In this document: in pieces, positions 26,672 to 26,720 of the stretch
How the letters are laid out: the number at the start of each line of letters is the position of its first letter
Position numbering within the stretch: the stretch's first letter is position 1
NCBI GenBank assembly: GCA_964410945.1
Contig: CAYPJE010000043.1
Coordinates: forward strand, 1-26,720
DNA length: 26,720 bases
Direction: 5' to 3'
DNA from: CAYPJE01 sp964410945
GTDB lineage: Bacteria; Fidelibacterota; Marinisomatia; Marinisomatales; TCS56
Position numbers and translations under genes: made by a program
Notes under the pieces: model-generated
The model's input: the letters and a program-made list of their open reading frames with translations, nothing else
What the model was told of the DNA's origin: nothing
The model's database searches: none

Positions 26672-26720
26672 GAGTCGTTTAAAAGTGTACCAATTTCGGT
26701 CGTGAAAAGTGTACCACTTT
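26666..26720. mobile_element. Probable end of an IS21-family element, running off the window
   Basis: From TGTCAAGAGTCG at 26666 the sequence no longer matches a transposase. It holds repeated AAAAGTGTACCA blocks, like the multiple terminal repeats at IS21-family ends, which also start with TG. No istA or istB coding sequence is visible, so the family call rests on the end alone. Confidence 0.5.
26681..26716 (+). repeat. Two AAAAGTGTACCA direct repeats, 24 bp apart
   Basis: Copies at 26681-26692 and 26705-26716 are identical over 12 bases and sit at the putative IS21-type terminus, where such repeats serve as transposase binding sites. Confidence 0.75.

Overview
The window looks like an accessory or surface locus from an uncultured bacterium of the Fibrobacterota-Chlorobiota-Bacteroidota (FCB) group. 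Three neighbouring proteins end in a type A type IX secretion (T9SS) sorting tail with the YPNPFN signature. They are built from Asp/Asn/Ser/Thr-rich Ig-like, cadherin-like, choice-of-anchor-D and parallel beta-helix domains, a style typical of candidate phyla such as Neomarinimicrobiota, Cloacimonadota, KSB1 and Calditrichota. The sequence alone does not fix the phylum. All genes up to 25.84 kb are on the plus strand and tightly packed; the rightmost 0.9 kb is mobile DNA.

Left part (66-4852): four closely spaced genes. The first encodes a two-helix inner-membrane protein with a coiled-coil tail and a glutamate inside helix 2, resembling GldL. The second encodes a protein with one N-terminal membrane anchor and a large periplasmic part, resembling GldM. 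GldL and GldM are the proton-driven motor of the T9SS. Two secreted, barrel-like proteins follow; they share a short signature and are probably distant paralogues placed in the outer membrane.

Middle (4926-13682): a membrane-anchored, probably lipid-anchored protein with a cohesin-like C-terminal domain. Next comes a 2343-residue T9SS substrate with two carboxypeptidase-regulatory-like plus beta-helix halves, and then a 235-residue T9SS substrate with a single copy of a ~110-residue module.

Right (13679-25657): a 3992-residue T9SS substrate. In order it holds three copies of the ~110-residue module alternating with four choice-of-anchor-D domains, a beta-helix, eleven cadherin-like domains, seven fibronectin-like domains, about five AT-rich Ig-like repeats, a Big_5-like domain, a dockerin-like domain, a linker domain and the sorting tail. 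The coding sequence contains a perfect 543-bp in-frame direct repeat and an older four-domain duplication.

Inferred picture: the GldL/M-like motor and its outer-membrane partners export the giant proteins to the cell surface. There the cohesin-like anchored protein and the dockerin-like domain of the largest protein could dock. That pairing is a hypothesis, not shown. The locus ends in a small lipoprotein gene cut by an IS256-family element, which is itself cut by what looks like the end of an IS21-family element running off the window.
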